Source: Fretibacter rubidus
GTDB taxonomy: Bacteria > Pseudomonadota > Alphaproteobacteria > Caulobacterales > Maricaulaceae
NCBI RefSeq assembly: GCF_041429785.1
Contig: NZ_CP163423.1
Coordinates: 2,790,001 to 2,854,000 of the forward strand
Direction of reading: 5' to 3'
DNA length: 64,000 nt
Below, one piece after another: positions 25,785 to 35,123 of the stretch; position 1 is the first letter of the stretch, and each line of letters starts with the position of its first letter. The notes below the pieces were generated by a model that saw only the letters and a program-made list of their open reading frames with translations, was not told the origin of the DNA and did not search any database. Both the position numbers and the translations under genes were made by a program.

Positions 25785-27167
25785 TTATTTTTTCATCGTG
25801 ACCGATATTTCTGCGGGTTGACGGATATTGATATCGCGCTGCGGAAATGGAATTTCCAGATTATATTTCTCAAGCGCAGTATGCAGCGCCCAATTATAGT
25901 CAGCTTCGACCCGGGACGGGCGTTTTACGGCGCTATCTTTTAGCCAGACAACAAGCGCAAAATTTAGGCTACTATCGCCAAATTCGGTCAGCCAGACGGC
26001 TGGGGCGCTATTGGGCATATCGGTTTCAGTCCACTCCACTGCTTCTGCGGCTTCCAGTCCCGCTTTTTTCACAAGCTCTTTGTCAGAGCCGTAAGCCACG
26101 CCAAACGGGACCCGCAAGCGACGGCGCGGGTCACGCAATGTCCAATTGATAACTTGAGCTTTGATAAATTCTTCATTGGGGACAAGGATATCAACGCTGT
26201 CATTGGTTGTGACTAATGTCGACCGAATGTTAATCTCTCTAACCTGACCACGCACACCCGATTGTAGTTCAATAAAGTCACCGACTTTCACAGAGCGTTC
26301 AAACAATATGATGATGCCGGATATAAAATTGGAAAAGATTGCCTGCAAACCAAAACCAAGACCAACACCGATACCACCCGACAACACAGCAAAGGCGGTT
26401 AGCGGTATACCAACAGATCCAAGTGCAATAATAATCGCAATGATAAGGAGGCCGATTTTTGCGACTTGCCCCAATAGGCCCGCCATTGACGGCGTCAGGC
26501 GGCGGCTGGCCTGCACCTGTGTTTGAGCCGCGTCACCTGCGATACGACCAATCCACAATGCAAAGCTTGCCACGATAACACTGGTCAGTATTTGCAGCAC
26601 GGAAATACGGTGATCGCCAACGGGAAAAGACGCCCGTTCTAATGCGGTTGTCAGAGGGTCAAGCCAACGCAGAATATAAAGCGCCGCAATGCCCCATGCT
26701 GACCATGCCAAAGCTGTCTTCACAGGGCCAGATGTCATATTCCGGGTTAATAACCGCACAATAATTGCGGCATTGGTCAGACTGGCCGTGATACGAATTA
26801 AGCCGGCAGGACGGTCAAGTGTTTGATAAACAAACATAGACAGCCACAAAAATATTACTGTGATAATGGGCCAGACCACAGCCTGTAATGCGTTGAGAAT
26901 GCGGTAGATAATATCTTTAGTATCGCGGGCCGTCATATGCGTCTCAAGACGCTGTCTGGGCCGTCTGGATAAAAGCCAACCCAAGATGGCCACAGCCACG
27001 ATTGTTAGTAACTGCCAGAGTGTAGAGAGGGACAATAATTGATCCCAAGTTTTTATGGCCCAAGCCTGAATATCTGCCACGAAAGCTAGATCGTTATCTG
27101 ATGACATCAGACCTGTGTCCTGCGCATTGTTACTAGGCGTTGCTTGCATCATGGTTTCAAATTTCAT
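25785..27167 (-). CDS. MscS-family mechanosensitive channel
   Basis: From the ATG at 27167 (GGGGA ahead of it) the protein has 460 residues: several N-terminal transmembrane helices, the pore-lining helix VLSGGIGVGLGFGLQAIF with the small-residue pattern of MscS TM3, and the β-domain stretch FERSVKVGDFIELQSGVRG and NIRSTLVTTNDSVDILVPNEEF. The C-terminal mixed domain is complete. It is expected to open under membrane tension and release solutes during hypo-osmotic shock. The extra N-terminal helices place it in the YbdG/YnaI-like size range. Confidence 0.92.
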   Translation of the reverse strand: MKFETMMQATPSNNAQDTGLMSSDNDLAFVADIQAWAIKTWDQLLSLSTLWQLLTIVAVAILGWLLSRRPRQRLETHMTARDTKDIIYRILNALQAVVWPIITVIFLWLSMFVYQTLDRPAGLIRITASLTNAAIIVRLLTRNMTSGPVKTALAWSAWGIAALYILRWLDPLTTALERASFPVGDHRISVLQILTSVIVASFALWIGRIAGDAAQTQVQASRRLTPSMAGLLGQVAKIGLLIIAIIIALGSVGIPLTAFAVLSGGIGVGLGFGLQAIFSNFISGIIILFERSVKVGDFIELQSGVRGQVREINIRSTLVTTNDSVDILVPNEEFIKAQVINWTLRDPRRRLRVPFGVAYGSDKELVKKAGLEAAEAVEWTETDMPNSAPAVWLTEFGDSSLNFALVVWLKDSAVKRPSRVEADYNWALHTALEKYNLEIPFPQRDINIRQPAEISVTMKK

Positions 27168-27219
27168 AAATCCCCATTTCACAATGACATACGCATAGCC
27201 TGCACAAATGTTGCCATAT

Positions 27220-27257
27220 TAAATATAAAATCCGCCCCTGAGCTATCAGAGGCGGAT
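27220..27257 (-). terminator. Terminator after the DUF1508 gene
   Basis: ATCCGCC (27230-27236) pairs with GGCGGAT (27251-27257); inner CTGA/TCAG extends the stem with one mismatch and leaves a GCTA loop. On the minus strand the stem is followed by TTTTATATTTAA, a good U tract, directly after the stop of the DUF1508 repeat gene. Confidence 0.8.
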
Positions 27258-27283
27258 GATAATTTTGATGATGTTAATATCGC

Positions 27284-29809
27284 CTATTGGCAGACATACA
27301 TATAATTCCCGCATGTCTTCATGAAATGAACGTCTTGCCCATTCGCAGACTGCACACGAAACGCTTCGCGGTCACGGTCATTTGTATTGAGTTTTGAGTA
27401 TTGAAGCGCATGCATCTGACTAAATCCAAGCAATCCTGTCTCGCCAAACGCTAGACTATCTTCGCTAAACATCGACGCGTCCATAGCGCGAAACCCGCTA
27501 TAGCCCAAAGCGCGGGCCATATAGTTCAAAAACGCACGATCGACACCACCAGAGTTATAGGCCGTGTTCAGCTTTTCATAAAACTGACGCGGGGACAGAC
27601 CATGACTATTTCCAAATTGCGGGTTGGAACCAAGATAGCGAATCGGGCGCGGAGTTTCAAAGCTCGGCACATTAAACAATGTGATATCGCTTGGTCCGCA
27701 CATGCGCGTGATCGCTCCGGCGACCATGCGCGCTGGTTCTGGCGCTGACACTGTGGCTTGCGGCGCTGCTACAACTGGCTCGGGGACAGCAATAGGCTCT
27801 GGCATCGGATCTGGTTCTGGAGCAGGCTCGGGTTCTGGCTGCACTGGACAGGCCGAAAGTGAGGCCGCGACACTACCGTCCCAACAATCAATTTTGGTCG
27901 GGCAAGCTGCTTGATTTGCAGCCTCTGTCCCGTCCCAACAGGACACCATTTGAACGGCAGGGTCTGGTACATCAACGGGTGCGGCGAGATTATCACCACC
28001 GGCGAAACAACGGCTTAGCAACAACAGCGCAAGCAAAGCCAGAAGCCCCAGCAATACCCATTTCAGCCATCCCCAAATACCAGCGCCAGTGGCCCCTGTG
28101 GCAGCAGCCGTCGCCGCCGTGGTCGCCGCAACGGGCGCAGCTGCAACAGCAGGAGCCGCCGCTGCAACAGCCGCCGCGGCAATTGGTGCAGCCACAGCCG
28201 CAGCCGCAACTTTTTTCAAACAAGACCGTCCCACCTCACGGCCCGTTTCGTCATAAAGGACATCCAGATAATGAGCCCCTTTGGTAATCCGTTTATAATA
28301 ACGCTCGTCATCTTTGAGACGCAGAACACCCGATAATTCTTGGTCGCGGTCTTTGGCGCTAATGAAGCCTTCACTACGAAGGCGTACGTCACCGTCATCA
28401 TCGTAAAGCGCAAAATAAAATTTACCGTTCTCATGACGGAACAAGGCAACATTATTGGCTTTGTCATTCACATCGCGGTCATGATATTCTTTACACGCGA
28501 GGTAATCATCGTCCTTATCACGCTTATCTTTTGTTGGAGCCGCTTTCGCTGCCGCCGCGATAACGGGAGCCGCAGCCGCGATGGGGGCCGCTTTAGGTTT
28601 GGATTTCGGCTTGGCGGCCGCTTTACGCTTACCCAAAAGATATGCCGCGCCTGTCGCCGCTGCAGCAGCAGAGCCGTACCAGACGGACCGCGCAACTTCT
28701 TTACCGTTACCCGCTTTAATGCGGTAATCATGCTTGCCGTTCTTTAAGCTACGATAATCATAACGCTTTTCCAGCTTCATGTTTTTTTCGGTCGAGGCCC
28801 GTCCTGTTTCGCGCGCCGCCTTCGTTGGATAGCTTTCTGAAATCAGGACAATCTTGCCTGCACGGTTATAGGTAAAGTAATGGGCGCCATTATGCTCAAA
28901 GGTATCAAAACCGTCTTTGACTTTATTGCCGTGCTTTTCATAAAAGGCGAGTGGATGGTAATTATCCTCAACATTCGCCGCTTTGGGCTTAGCCACTTTG
29001 GATTGGGCCGCTTTCGCTTTTGCAGGCTTGGCTTCAACCTCGCCGCGAAGCGCTGCCGCTCCAGCAAGCGCCGCAGCGGAACTTCCATACCAAATTGACG
29101 TCGCAATTTCTTGGCGGTTACCGGCGTTCAAATCGAAATAATATTTTCCATTTTTATGGCGGTGATGCTCATAGCGCTCTTTGATAGGCATGTTTTTCTT
29201 AACAGACACAATGCCGTTATCGCGAGCCGCCTTGGAGGTATAACTCTCGGAAATAAGAACAATCTTGCCGGATTTATTATAGGTGAAATAATGCGCGTCA
29301 TCGTCGCTAAAGCTGCCAAATCCGTCTTGCAGCTTGGCAGAGCGTTGTTGATAAAAAGCGAGCGGTTTGTAATTTTCAATGCGTCCGTCAGTTTTAGTTT
29401 TTTTAGGAGCCGCTTTTGCTTTCGTGGCTTTTGCTTTGGCTGGCTTAGTCGGGGCTTTCCCCATCACGCGGTCAGCCATCTCTTGCGCTGACTTTTCCGT
29501 GCGCGCGTTGGGGCCGACAGCAATTTCTTGTCCATTACCTGCAAAAAGTCCGTAACGATATTGCGATCCATTTTTAGAAATACGGTAGCGTTTTTCATCT
29601 TTCATATTCTTACGAACAGACTCGATGCCGTTATCGCGACCCGCAACAGAGGTATAGCCTTGGGAAATAAATCCAATCTCTCCGCCGCTTAAATATGTGA
29701 AGTAATGTAAATCGCCATCTTCAAACTTTACAAATCCGCGCTGGCGATCAGCCGCCGCTTTTTTATAAAATCCAATTGCTTTGTAATCATCATTTTGTTT
29801 TTCAGCCAC
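27284..29809 (-). CDS. Multi-DUF1508 repeat protein with membrane anchor and novel C-terminal domain
   Basis: This 841-residue protein starts at GTG (29809) after GGAGG. Residues to about 520 hold four DUF1508/YegP-type units, recognisable by YFTYNKSGKIVLISESYTS and RDNGIxSVKKNM in the first three and a diverged fourth (YFALYDDDGDVRLRSEGF), joined by Ala/Lys linkers. A long Ala-rich stretch leads to one transmembrane helix (WVLLGLLALLALLLL, about 590), then two CWDG motifs (one per copy of a short repeat), a Pro/Glu-rich spacer, and a C-terminal domain of about 140 residues ending in GNYMYVCQ that I do not recognise. The gene is monocistronic with its own terminator. It may be an envelope-spanning sensor or structural protein; the function is unknown. 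Confidence 0.8.
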   Translation of the reverse strand: MAEKQNDDYKAIGFYKKAAADRQRGFVKFEDGDLHYFTYLSGGEIGFISQGYTSVAGRDNGIESVRKNMKDEKRYRISKNGSQYRYGLFAGNGQEIAVGPNARTEKSAQEMADRVMGKAPTKPAKAKATKAKAAPKKTKTDGRIENYKPLAFYQQRSAKLQDGFGSFSDDDAHYFTYNKSGKIVLISESYTSKAARDNGIVSVKKNMPIKERYEHHRHKNGKYYFDLNAGNRQEIATSIWYGSSAAALAGAAALRGEVEAKPAKAKAAQSKVAKPKAANVEDNYHPLAFYEKHGNKVKDGFDTFEHNGAHYFTYNRAGKIVLISESYPTKAARETGRASTEKNMKLEKRYDYRSLKNGKHDYRIKAGNGKEVARSVWYGSAAAAATGAAYLLGKRKAAAKPKSKPKAAPIAAAAPVIAAAAKAAPTKDKRDKDDDYLACKEYHDRDVNDKANNVALFRHENGKFYFALYDDDGDVRLRSEGFISAKDRDQELSGVLRLKDDERYYKRITKGAHYLDVLYDETGREVGRSCLKKVAAAAVAAPIAAAAVAAAAPAVAAAPVAATTAATAAATGATGAGIWGWLKWVLLGLLALLALLLLSRCFAGGDNLAAPVDVPDPAVQMVSCWDGTEAANQAACPTKIDCWDGSVAASLSACPVQPEPEPAPEPDPMPEPIAVPEPVVAAPQATVSAPEPARMVAGAITRMCGPSDITLFNVPSFETPRPIRYLGSNPQFGNSHGLSPRQFYEKLNTAYNSGGVDRAFLNYMARALGYSGFRAMDASMFSEDSLAFGETGLLGFSQMHALQYSKLNTNDRDREAFRVQSANGQDVHFMKTCGNYMYVCQ

Positions 29810-29948
29810 AGTCAGCTCCCTCCAGAAAAAACATATGAATGCAAGATTCGAAGTGAATGTTACGTGAATTTAAGATTTAAGGCAAATTTGTTCACTTTAA
29901 ACGCGTAATCGTGCAGAACGCTTTAGAGCAGAAGGCTCGCGCCCTGTT

Positions 29949-31247
29949 TTAATCACCGTCTCGTTTTTTCGCCCATTCTGCTAGGCGCGCGGCAATTTGG
30001 GCCTCGCGGCCCGCCCCTTTGGGGGCGTAAAATTGCTGGCGGTTCATGCCCTCGGGAAAATAATTTTGACCCGAAAAACTGCCCTCAACATCGTGGTCAT
30101 ATTTATAACCCGCGCCGTAGCCAATATCTTTCATAAGTTTGGTCGGCGCGTTGAGTATATGGGCGGGCGGCGCGAGTGATCCCGTCTGCGCGGCCACTTT
30201 CATGGCGGATTTAAACGCCGTATATACCGCGTTGGATTTTGGCGCGGTTGCCATATGCACCACCGCATGGGCCAACGCCAGTTCTCCTTCGGGGGATCCC
30301 AATGTGCGGTAAGTGACCATTGCTTCATTGGCGATCATCAGCGCCAGCGGATCAGCAAGGCCAATATCCTCGGACGCCATACGGATAAGGCGGCGTGCAA
30401 TATAGAGCGGGTCTTCACCGCCCGACAACATCCGTGCAAACCAATACAGCGCAGCATCGGGATCAGAGCCACGAATAGACTTATGCAAAGCCGAAATTAT
30501 ATTGTAATGACTGTCCGCTTTTTTGTCATAGGCGGGCGCGCGTTTTTGCAAAACAGCGGCCACGGCTTTGGCGTCAAGTTTTTGATGCGGGTCGAGCGCG
30601 AAAATTTCTTCGGCCAAATTTAGACCATAACGACCGTCCCCATCGGCGTAATTAATTAACGCCTCTCTTCCCTCATCGGTCAGTGGCAAAGCACGGTCCA
30701 TATGCGCTTCGGCGCGCTCAAGTAATTGGGTCATAGAAGGCCCGTCAATACGGTTTAACACCATAACTTGTGCGCGCGATAACAAGGCGGAGTTAAGCTC
30801 AAATGACGGGTTCTCTGTTGTGGCCCCGACAAGGGTTACAATGCCTTCTTCGACAAAGGGTAGAAAACCGTCTTGTTGGGCTTTGTTGAAACGGTGAATC
30901 TCGTCGACAAATAATAATGTGCCCTGCCCTGTGGCCCGCCTTGCTTTGGCGGCCTCAAAGGCTTTGCGTAAATCCGCCACGCCAGAGAACACAGCCGATA
31001 GCTGCACAAATTCCAAATCCGCATGATCGGCAAGAAGTCGCGCAATGGTCGTTTTACCAACACCGGGCGGTCCCCATAAAATAATAGAGGCCATACGCCC
31101 CGATGCCAACATCCGCCCCAGCGGCGCATTAGGGCCGATGATATGGTCTTGGCCAACAACGTCGCTAAGGCTTTGTGGCCGCAGCCTATCTGCCAGCGGA
31201 CGCGGCGCGTCTCCGTCTAGTCCCGCGCTTTGAAATAAATCGCTCAA
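29949..31247 (-). CDS. rarA: Replication-associated recombination protein RarA (MgsA)
   Basis: This AAA+ ATPase acts at stalled replication forks. It is 432 residues with Walker A GPPGVGKTT, Walker B LLFVDEIHRFNK, sensor 1 GATTENPSF, and the C-terminal tetramerisation part (DPDAALYWFARMLSGGEDP). The N-terminal SDLFQSAG is the usual RarA start, read here from a TTG codon at 31247. It lies 8 bases downstream of the Do-protease gene, an arrangement common in alphaproteobacteria. Confidence 0.95.
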   Translation of the reverse strand: MSDLFQSAGLDGDAPRPLADRLRPQSLSDVVGQDHIIGPNAPLGRMLASGRMASIILWGPPGVGKTTIARLLADHADLEFVQLSAVFSGVADLRKAFEAAKARRATGQGTLLFVDEIHRFNKAQQDGFLPFVEEGIVTLVGATTENPSFELNSALLSRAQVMVLNRIDGPSMTQLLERAEAHMDRALPLTDEGREALINYADGDGRYGLNLAEEIFALDPHQKLDAKAVAAVLQKRAPAYDKKADSHYNIISALHKSIRGSDPDAALYWFARMLSGGEDPLYIARRLIRMASEDIGLADPLALMIANEAMVTYRTLGSPEGELALAHAVVHMATAPKSNAVYTAFKSAMKVAAQTGSLAPPAHILNAPTKLMKDIGYGAGYKYDHDVEGSFSGQNYFPEGMNRQQFYAPKGAGREAQIAARLAEWAKKRDGD

Positions 31248-31255
31248 GACGTCGT

Positions 31256-32686
31256 CTAATTTGCGCGCGGAAGGTAACGCACGGGAACGTCGTAAATCTT
31301 GCCGCGACGGTCAATAGACAGGCTCCAATCTTCGCTATCTTCTGCTGCAATTAATAAACGTTCTAACTGCCTTGCAGAGGTGATATCGGTATCATTTAGC
31401 GTCAAAATAACATCGGTTGGCCGCAGACCATTGCTATAGGCAGCACTGCGGCGCGCCAGTGACAAGACCATGACGCCGCGCAGATAAGGATCAACATTAA
31501 TTTCTTCACCAAGCGCAGGGGACATGTTCACAACCGTCGCCCCGTCAAGCGGATGATACCCATCAAGGAACCGTTCATCGCGTGCAGGAATTTCTTGGGG
31601 AATATCAGCTTTGATAGTCTTTGTCCGCTCCCGGCCGTCGCGCATAAAGACGACTTTGGCGGAGGACCCAAGCGGCAATGTCGCCAATCGAAAGCGAAGT
31701 CCGCTATCATCATTCACATCAGATCCGTCAATCGACAGAATAACGTCGCGACTTTTTAAGCCCGCTTTATCAGCGGGGCCGTCTGGATAAATTTCCGATA
31801 TAATCGCGCCGCGCGCACGGTCCATGCCCAGCGTCGCCGCCAGCGCGCTATCCACAGCGCTTGTACGCGCGCCAAGCCACGGCCGCACAATACGACCTTC
31901 GGTCACGGCACTATCGACAGCGCGCGCCACAAGTTCGCCCGGTATCGCAAAGCCAATCCCGTTAGAGCCGCCAGAGCGCGAAAAAATAGCAGTGTTCACA
32001 CCAATAAGGCGTCCATCCAAATTCACCAACGCGCCACCAGAATTACCGGGGTTCACCGCCGCGTCCGTTTGAATAAAGGACGATACATCGGTCACATTGG
32101 TGCGGCCCAGCGCGGATACAATCCCGCTGGTCACCGTTTGGCCAACACCAAAAGGGTTGCCAATCGCCAGAACAATGTCACCGATTTCCAAACTGTCATC
32201 TTCCGAGATTGACAGCGTTGGAAGGCGTTCGCCTTTCGTGTCGATTTGCAAGACGGCCAAATCAATTTCTTCATCTTGGGCGATGACTTTGGCGACAAAT
32301 TCACGGCGGTCGTTTAGCACGACACGCAACTCATCCGCGCCTTTGACGACATGGGCATTGGTCACCACCACACCATTATCGCGCACTATAACGCCAGAAC
32401 CGAGCGAGTTTTGCACCCGTTCCGTTGGCGCGCGGCGCATATCGCGCATCATATCAAAAAACGATAGCCGAGAGCGCGTGCGCACCGTGCGAGAGGTAAA
32501 AACATTAACCACGGCGGGGGCGGTGTCTTTGACCACAGGGGCGTATGACAGCTGCACCTGTAATTGGCTATCAGGCACAATCCGGTCAGCTTTAGGCATA
32601 GACAGCAAAGGCGGTTTCGCGACCGCAAAGCTTGAGGATAAAGCCAACGTTGTGGCGCTTAAGATGGAGAGGGCTAATCGTTTCAT
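31256..32686 (-). CDS. Do-family (DegP/DegQ-like) periplasmic serine protease
   Basis: This 476-residue protein has an N-terminal signal peptide and the chymotrypsin-fold triad: His in VTNAHVVKG, Asp in EIDLAVLQID, Ser in VNPGNSGGALVN. Two PDZ domains follow (GPADKAGLKSRDVILSIDG; NGLRPTDVILTLND). It degrades or refolds damaged envelope proteins. The gene is co-transcribed with rarA downstream. The specific orthologue (DegP, DegQ or DegS) cannot be decided from sequence alone; the two PDZ domains exclude DegS. Confidence 0.93.
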   Translation of the reverse strand: MKRLALSILSATTLALSSSFAVAKPPLLSMPKADRIVPDSQLQVQLSYAPVVKDTAPAVVNVFTSRTVRTRSRLSFFDMMRDMRRAPTERVQNSLGSGVIVRDNGVVVTNAHVVKGADELRVVLNDRREFVAKVIAQDEEIDLAVLQIDTKGERLPTLSISEDDSLEIGDIVLAIGNPFGVGQTVTSGIVSALGRTNVTDVSSFIQTDAAVNPGNSGGALVNLDGRLIGVNTAIFSRSGGSNGIGFAIPGELVARAVDSAVTEGRIVRPWLGARTSAVDSALAATLGMDRARGAIISEIYPDGPADKAGLKSRDVILSIDGSDVNDDSGLRFRLATLPLGSSAKVVFMRDGRERTKTIKADIPQEIPARDERFLDGYHPLDGATVVNMSPALGEEINVDPYLRGVMVLSLARRSAAYSNGLRPTDVILTLNDTDITSARQLERLLIAAEDSEDWSLSIDRRGKIYDVPVRYLPRAN

Positions 32687-32757
32687 AGCCCTATATTTAG
32701 GGGTAAGTTATCAGAATACAAAGGCCGCATGACGGAATATGAGGGAATTGTAAGATA

Positions 32758-34476
32758 TTAAGCGCCTGTGTGACGCTGCCACGCGGGCGCGGCACTGGGG
32801 ACCCCGAACAGATAGCCTTGCAAATAGTCGACACCCAGGCGCTTTAAGAGGTCTGCATCTTCACGGGTTTCGACCATTTCGGCAACGGTCTTCACACCAA
32901 AGGTCTGTGCCAAATCAACCATCATGCGCACAAATGTTTGCTTATGCGGGGTCATCGACAGGTCTTGAATAAAGGACCCGTCGATTTTCACGCTATCGGC
33001 TTCAATCGCCATCAAGTTTTGAAAGGTCGTATAGCCAGAGCCAAAATCATCAATTGAAAACTCACAGCCGAGCATCCGCGCTTCGACAGAAAAACGGCTC
33101 GCCATAGCCGGGTCTTCTAGCGCAACGGTTTCCGTCAGTTCCAACGTCACCCGTTTTGTCGCTGGGCCGAGCGCGCGCAGAGCATCGAGATAGGCATCCG
33201 CCGTTTCCAAATATTTCACCGTCGCAGCAGAAACATTGAGCGCAAGGCGAATATCAGAATAACGCAGCAGCGTTTCAGACGCAATTTCCAGCGCGCGACG
33301 ATCCAAAAGATGCACGAGCCCCAGTTTTTCAGCCGCCATAATAAAGCCGCCCGCCGAGACAATTTCCCCGTCACCGCGCTTTAGCCTTAGCAAACATTCA
33401 TAGTGATGAAGGTCGCGCGATTTGGCGTCCACAATCGGCTGATAAGCCAGTGATACCCGGCGGTCATTAAGCGCAGCGATCACGTCTTCCGCCTGTGTTT
33501 TGGGCTTCACATTATGGTTGCGAAATTTGTCGGCATCATAAGGCACATAGCGCGCACCCATATCCTGGGTCACCGCTAGGGCCGCGCGCGAGGCGCTAAA
33601 TAGCGCTTCTATATCCACGCCGCCTTTGGCTGACATGGGTACGCAGGACGCGTTAACTTCCGCATATAAATTCCCATGCGGGCTAGGATAGGGTGTGTCA
33701 GAGAGATAAGATAAAAGCTTATTGACACGCGATGTCATTTCGTCCGCTTCGCAATCGGCCAGCGCAACACCAAAGCTAATCCCGCCAATACGACCGAGCA
33801 AATCTGGCGCGGGAAATTTCACTGATAATCGCTGCGCCAAAGCGGTGATCAAGTGATCGCCCGTATCATAGCCGTAACTGTCATTAATATCAGGAATATT
33901 GGACAGCTTTAGTCGCACCAGCGCGCCGTTACGACCAAAATATTGCAAACCGCGATGCATGGTCGAAACAGCTTCCCGCAGACGGCGTTCATTCCATAAA
34001 TCTGTTAATGGGTCATAGCTCGCGTGATAAATGGCTTTGGCTTCTTCTAATTTTCGGCTCTCTATATCAATAATAATGGCGGTAATATCGCTTGCGGTTT
34101 GACCTTGGCCTGATAAGCGCTGCCCCCGTTCCTCGACCCAAACACGGCGCCCATCTAGACCGTCAATTTGGTAACTGACACGGTACCGCGCGCCGTCCCA
34201 TGTTAAAGACCGTAGCGCCGTATTACGACGGCGCCGTGATGCCATATCAAGTCGCGCGTTCAGACCCTCTTGGCTATGAGGAAGTGTCTCTGGGCGGCAG
34301 CGTAACAGCCGCGCGGCGTCAGGCGCAAAGCCCCAATCAAGGGTGCCGTCCGCGTCCACGTCAAAGGGTGTTGCCCCCATCAAGCCAAAACTATGGGCAG
34401 AGCGGCCATAGGGCTCAGCGGTTATATCAGAAGCCGGGGCGGCTGATTTTGATGTCTCACGCACGTTGCGCTCCAC
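32758..34476 (-). CDS. PAS-like/degenerate GGDEF/EAL c-di-GMP protein
   Basis: This 572-residue protein has an N-terminal PAS-like part, a GGDEF domain whose signature is GGISF (so no diguanylate cyclase activity is expected), and an EAL domain. The EAL motif reads ECL, but the metal and base residues are kept: LNVSA, LELTET, IDDFGSGYT, VKIDGSFI, AEMVET and YLQGYLFG. It should therefore act as a c-di-GMP phosphodiesterase, possibly with GTP binding at the GGDEF part. A GTG at 34476 starts the longest form; a GTG 12 bases later has a better-placed GGAG site. No membrane segment is seen. Confidence 0.88.
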   Translation of the reverse strand: MERNVRETSKSAAPASDITAEPYGRSAHSFGLMGATPFDVDADGTLDWGFAPDAARLLRCRPETLPHSQEGLNARLDMASRRRRNTALRSLTWDGARYRVSYQIDGLDGRRVWVEERGQRLSGQGQTASDITAIIIDIESRKLEEAKAIYHASYDPLTDLWNERRLREAVSTMHRGLQYFGRNGALVRLKLSNIPDINDSYGYDTGDHLITALAQRLSVKFPAPDLLGRIGGISFGVALADCEADEMTSRVNKLLSYLSDTPYPSPHGNLYAEVNASCVPMSAKGGVDIEALFSASRAALAVTQDMGARYVPYDADKFRNHNVKPKTQAEDVIAALNDRRVSLAYQPIVDAKSRDLHHYECLLRLKRGDGEIVSAGGFIMAAEKLGLVHLLDRRALEIASETLLRYSDIRLALNVSAATVKYLETADAYLDALRALGPATKRVTLELTETVALEDPAMASRFSVEARMLGCEFSIDDFGSGYTTFQNLMAIEADSVKIDGSFIQDLSMTPHKQTFVRMMVDLAQTFGVKTVAEMVETREDADLLKRLGVDYLQGYLFGVPSAAPAWQRHTGA

Positions 34477-34579
34477 TCCAAATAAAGGCGCAGCTCCATC
34501 CCAAAGGCCGCTGTTGCCATCCCAGTGAGATATTGCTTAACGCAAAACCTTTAAGATTTCGTGGCCCGCACAGCGTCAT

Positions 34580-35017
34580 TTAGTCAAAGCCACCGTCAGA
34601 GACGCCAAAATCACGACGCGCGCTAATAATGGTCACAATGAAGCCCGCCATAACGTCGAGCAATGTCATCATCATAACAAGAAAGAAGACAGAGGTCGCA
34701 AAGGCTGGAAACATCAAAAATTCAACGAGGCAAACAATGAACAATACCATGGAAAACGCGTGATTAATAATCGCGCCGCGTCCTGTGCCCGTAGATTTTA
34801 ATAGCTCGAAAAATAGCATCAACAAGCTAAACGCGATTAACGCATGGCCCGGTGTAATATCCCATGTTGTATCCGACGCCATGGTCACAGACAGGAAATC
34901 TTTATCCATACGTTCGCGCACCGCATCAACACTGGTAAAGGCAGAGCCGCTCCAGGCGATAACATTGTAAATCAAGACAGGCAGGACAAGCAGCGGAAAA
35001 ACCGTAAATACGCGCAT
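34580..35017 (-). CDS. Small four-helix membrane protein
   Basis: This 145-residue protein starts at the ATG at 35017 after a GGGAGGGTGAT site. It has four hydrophobic stretches (FPLLVLPVLIYNVIAW; ALIAFSLLMLFFELL; FSMVLFIVCLVEFLMF; VFFLVMMMTLLDVMAGFIV). I recognise no motif beyond the pattern; similar small membrane proteins are common in alphaproteobacteria. It lies between the EAL gene and a glycosyltransferase gene, both on the same strand, with about 100-base gaps. Confidence 0.75.
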   Translation of the reverse strand: MRVFTVFPLLVLPVLIYNVIAWSGSAFTSVDAVRERMDKDFLSVTMASDTTWDITPGHALIAFSLLMLFFELLKSTGTGRGAIINHAFSMVLFIVCLVEFLMFPAFATSVFFLVMMMTLLDVMAGFIVTIISARRDFGVSDGGFD

Positions 35018-35123
35018 ATCACCCTCCCTTAGGGTCAGGGGCAAGATGCCCCCCGAATCAGTATGATTAACAAAGCCTAAAGGGTAATCGCTATCAAGAC
35101 GTAAACGTCTTGCTGCGGCCTGC

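Noticed and set aside
28079-28230. Ala-rich low-complexity stretch in the DUF1508 gene as a DNA repeat or recombination site
   Set aside because: The apparent repetition comes from GC-rich alanine codons in a linker; no longer unit is repeated exactly.
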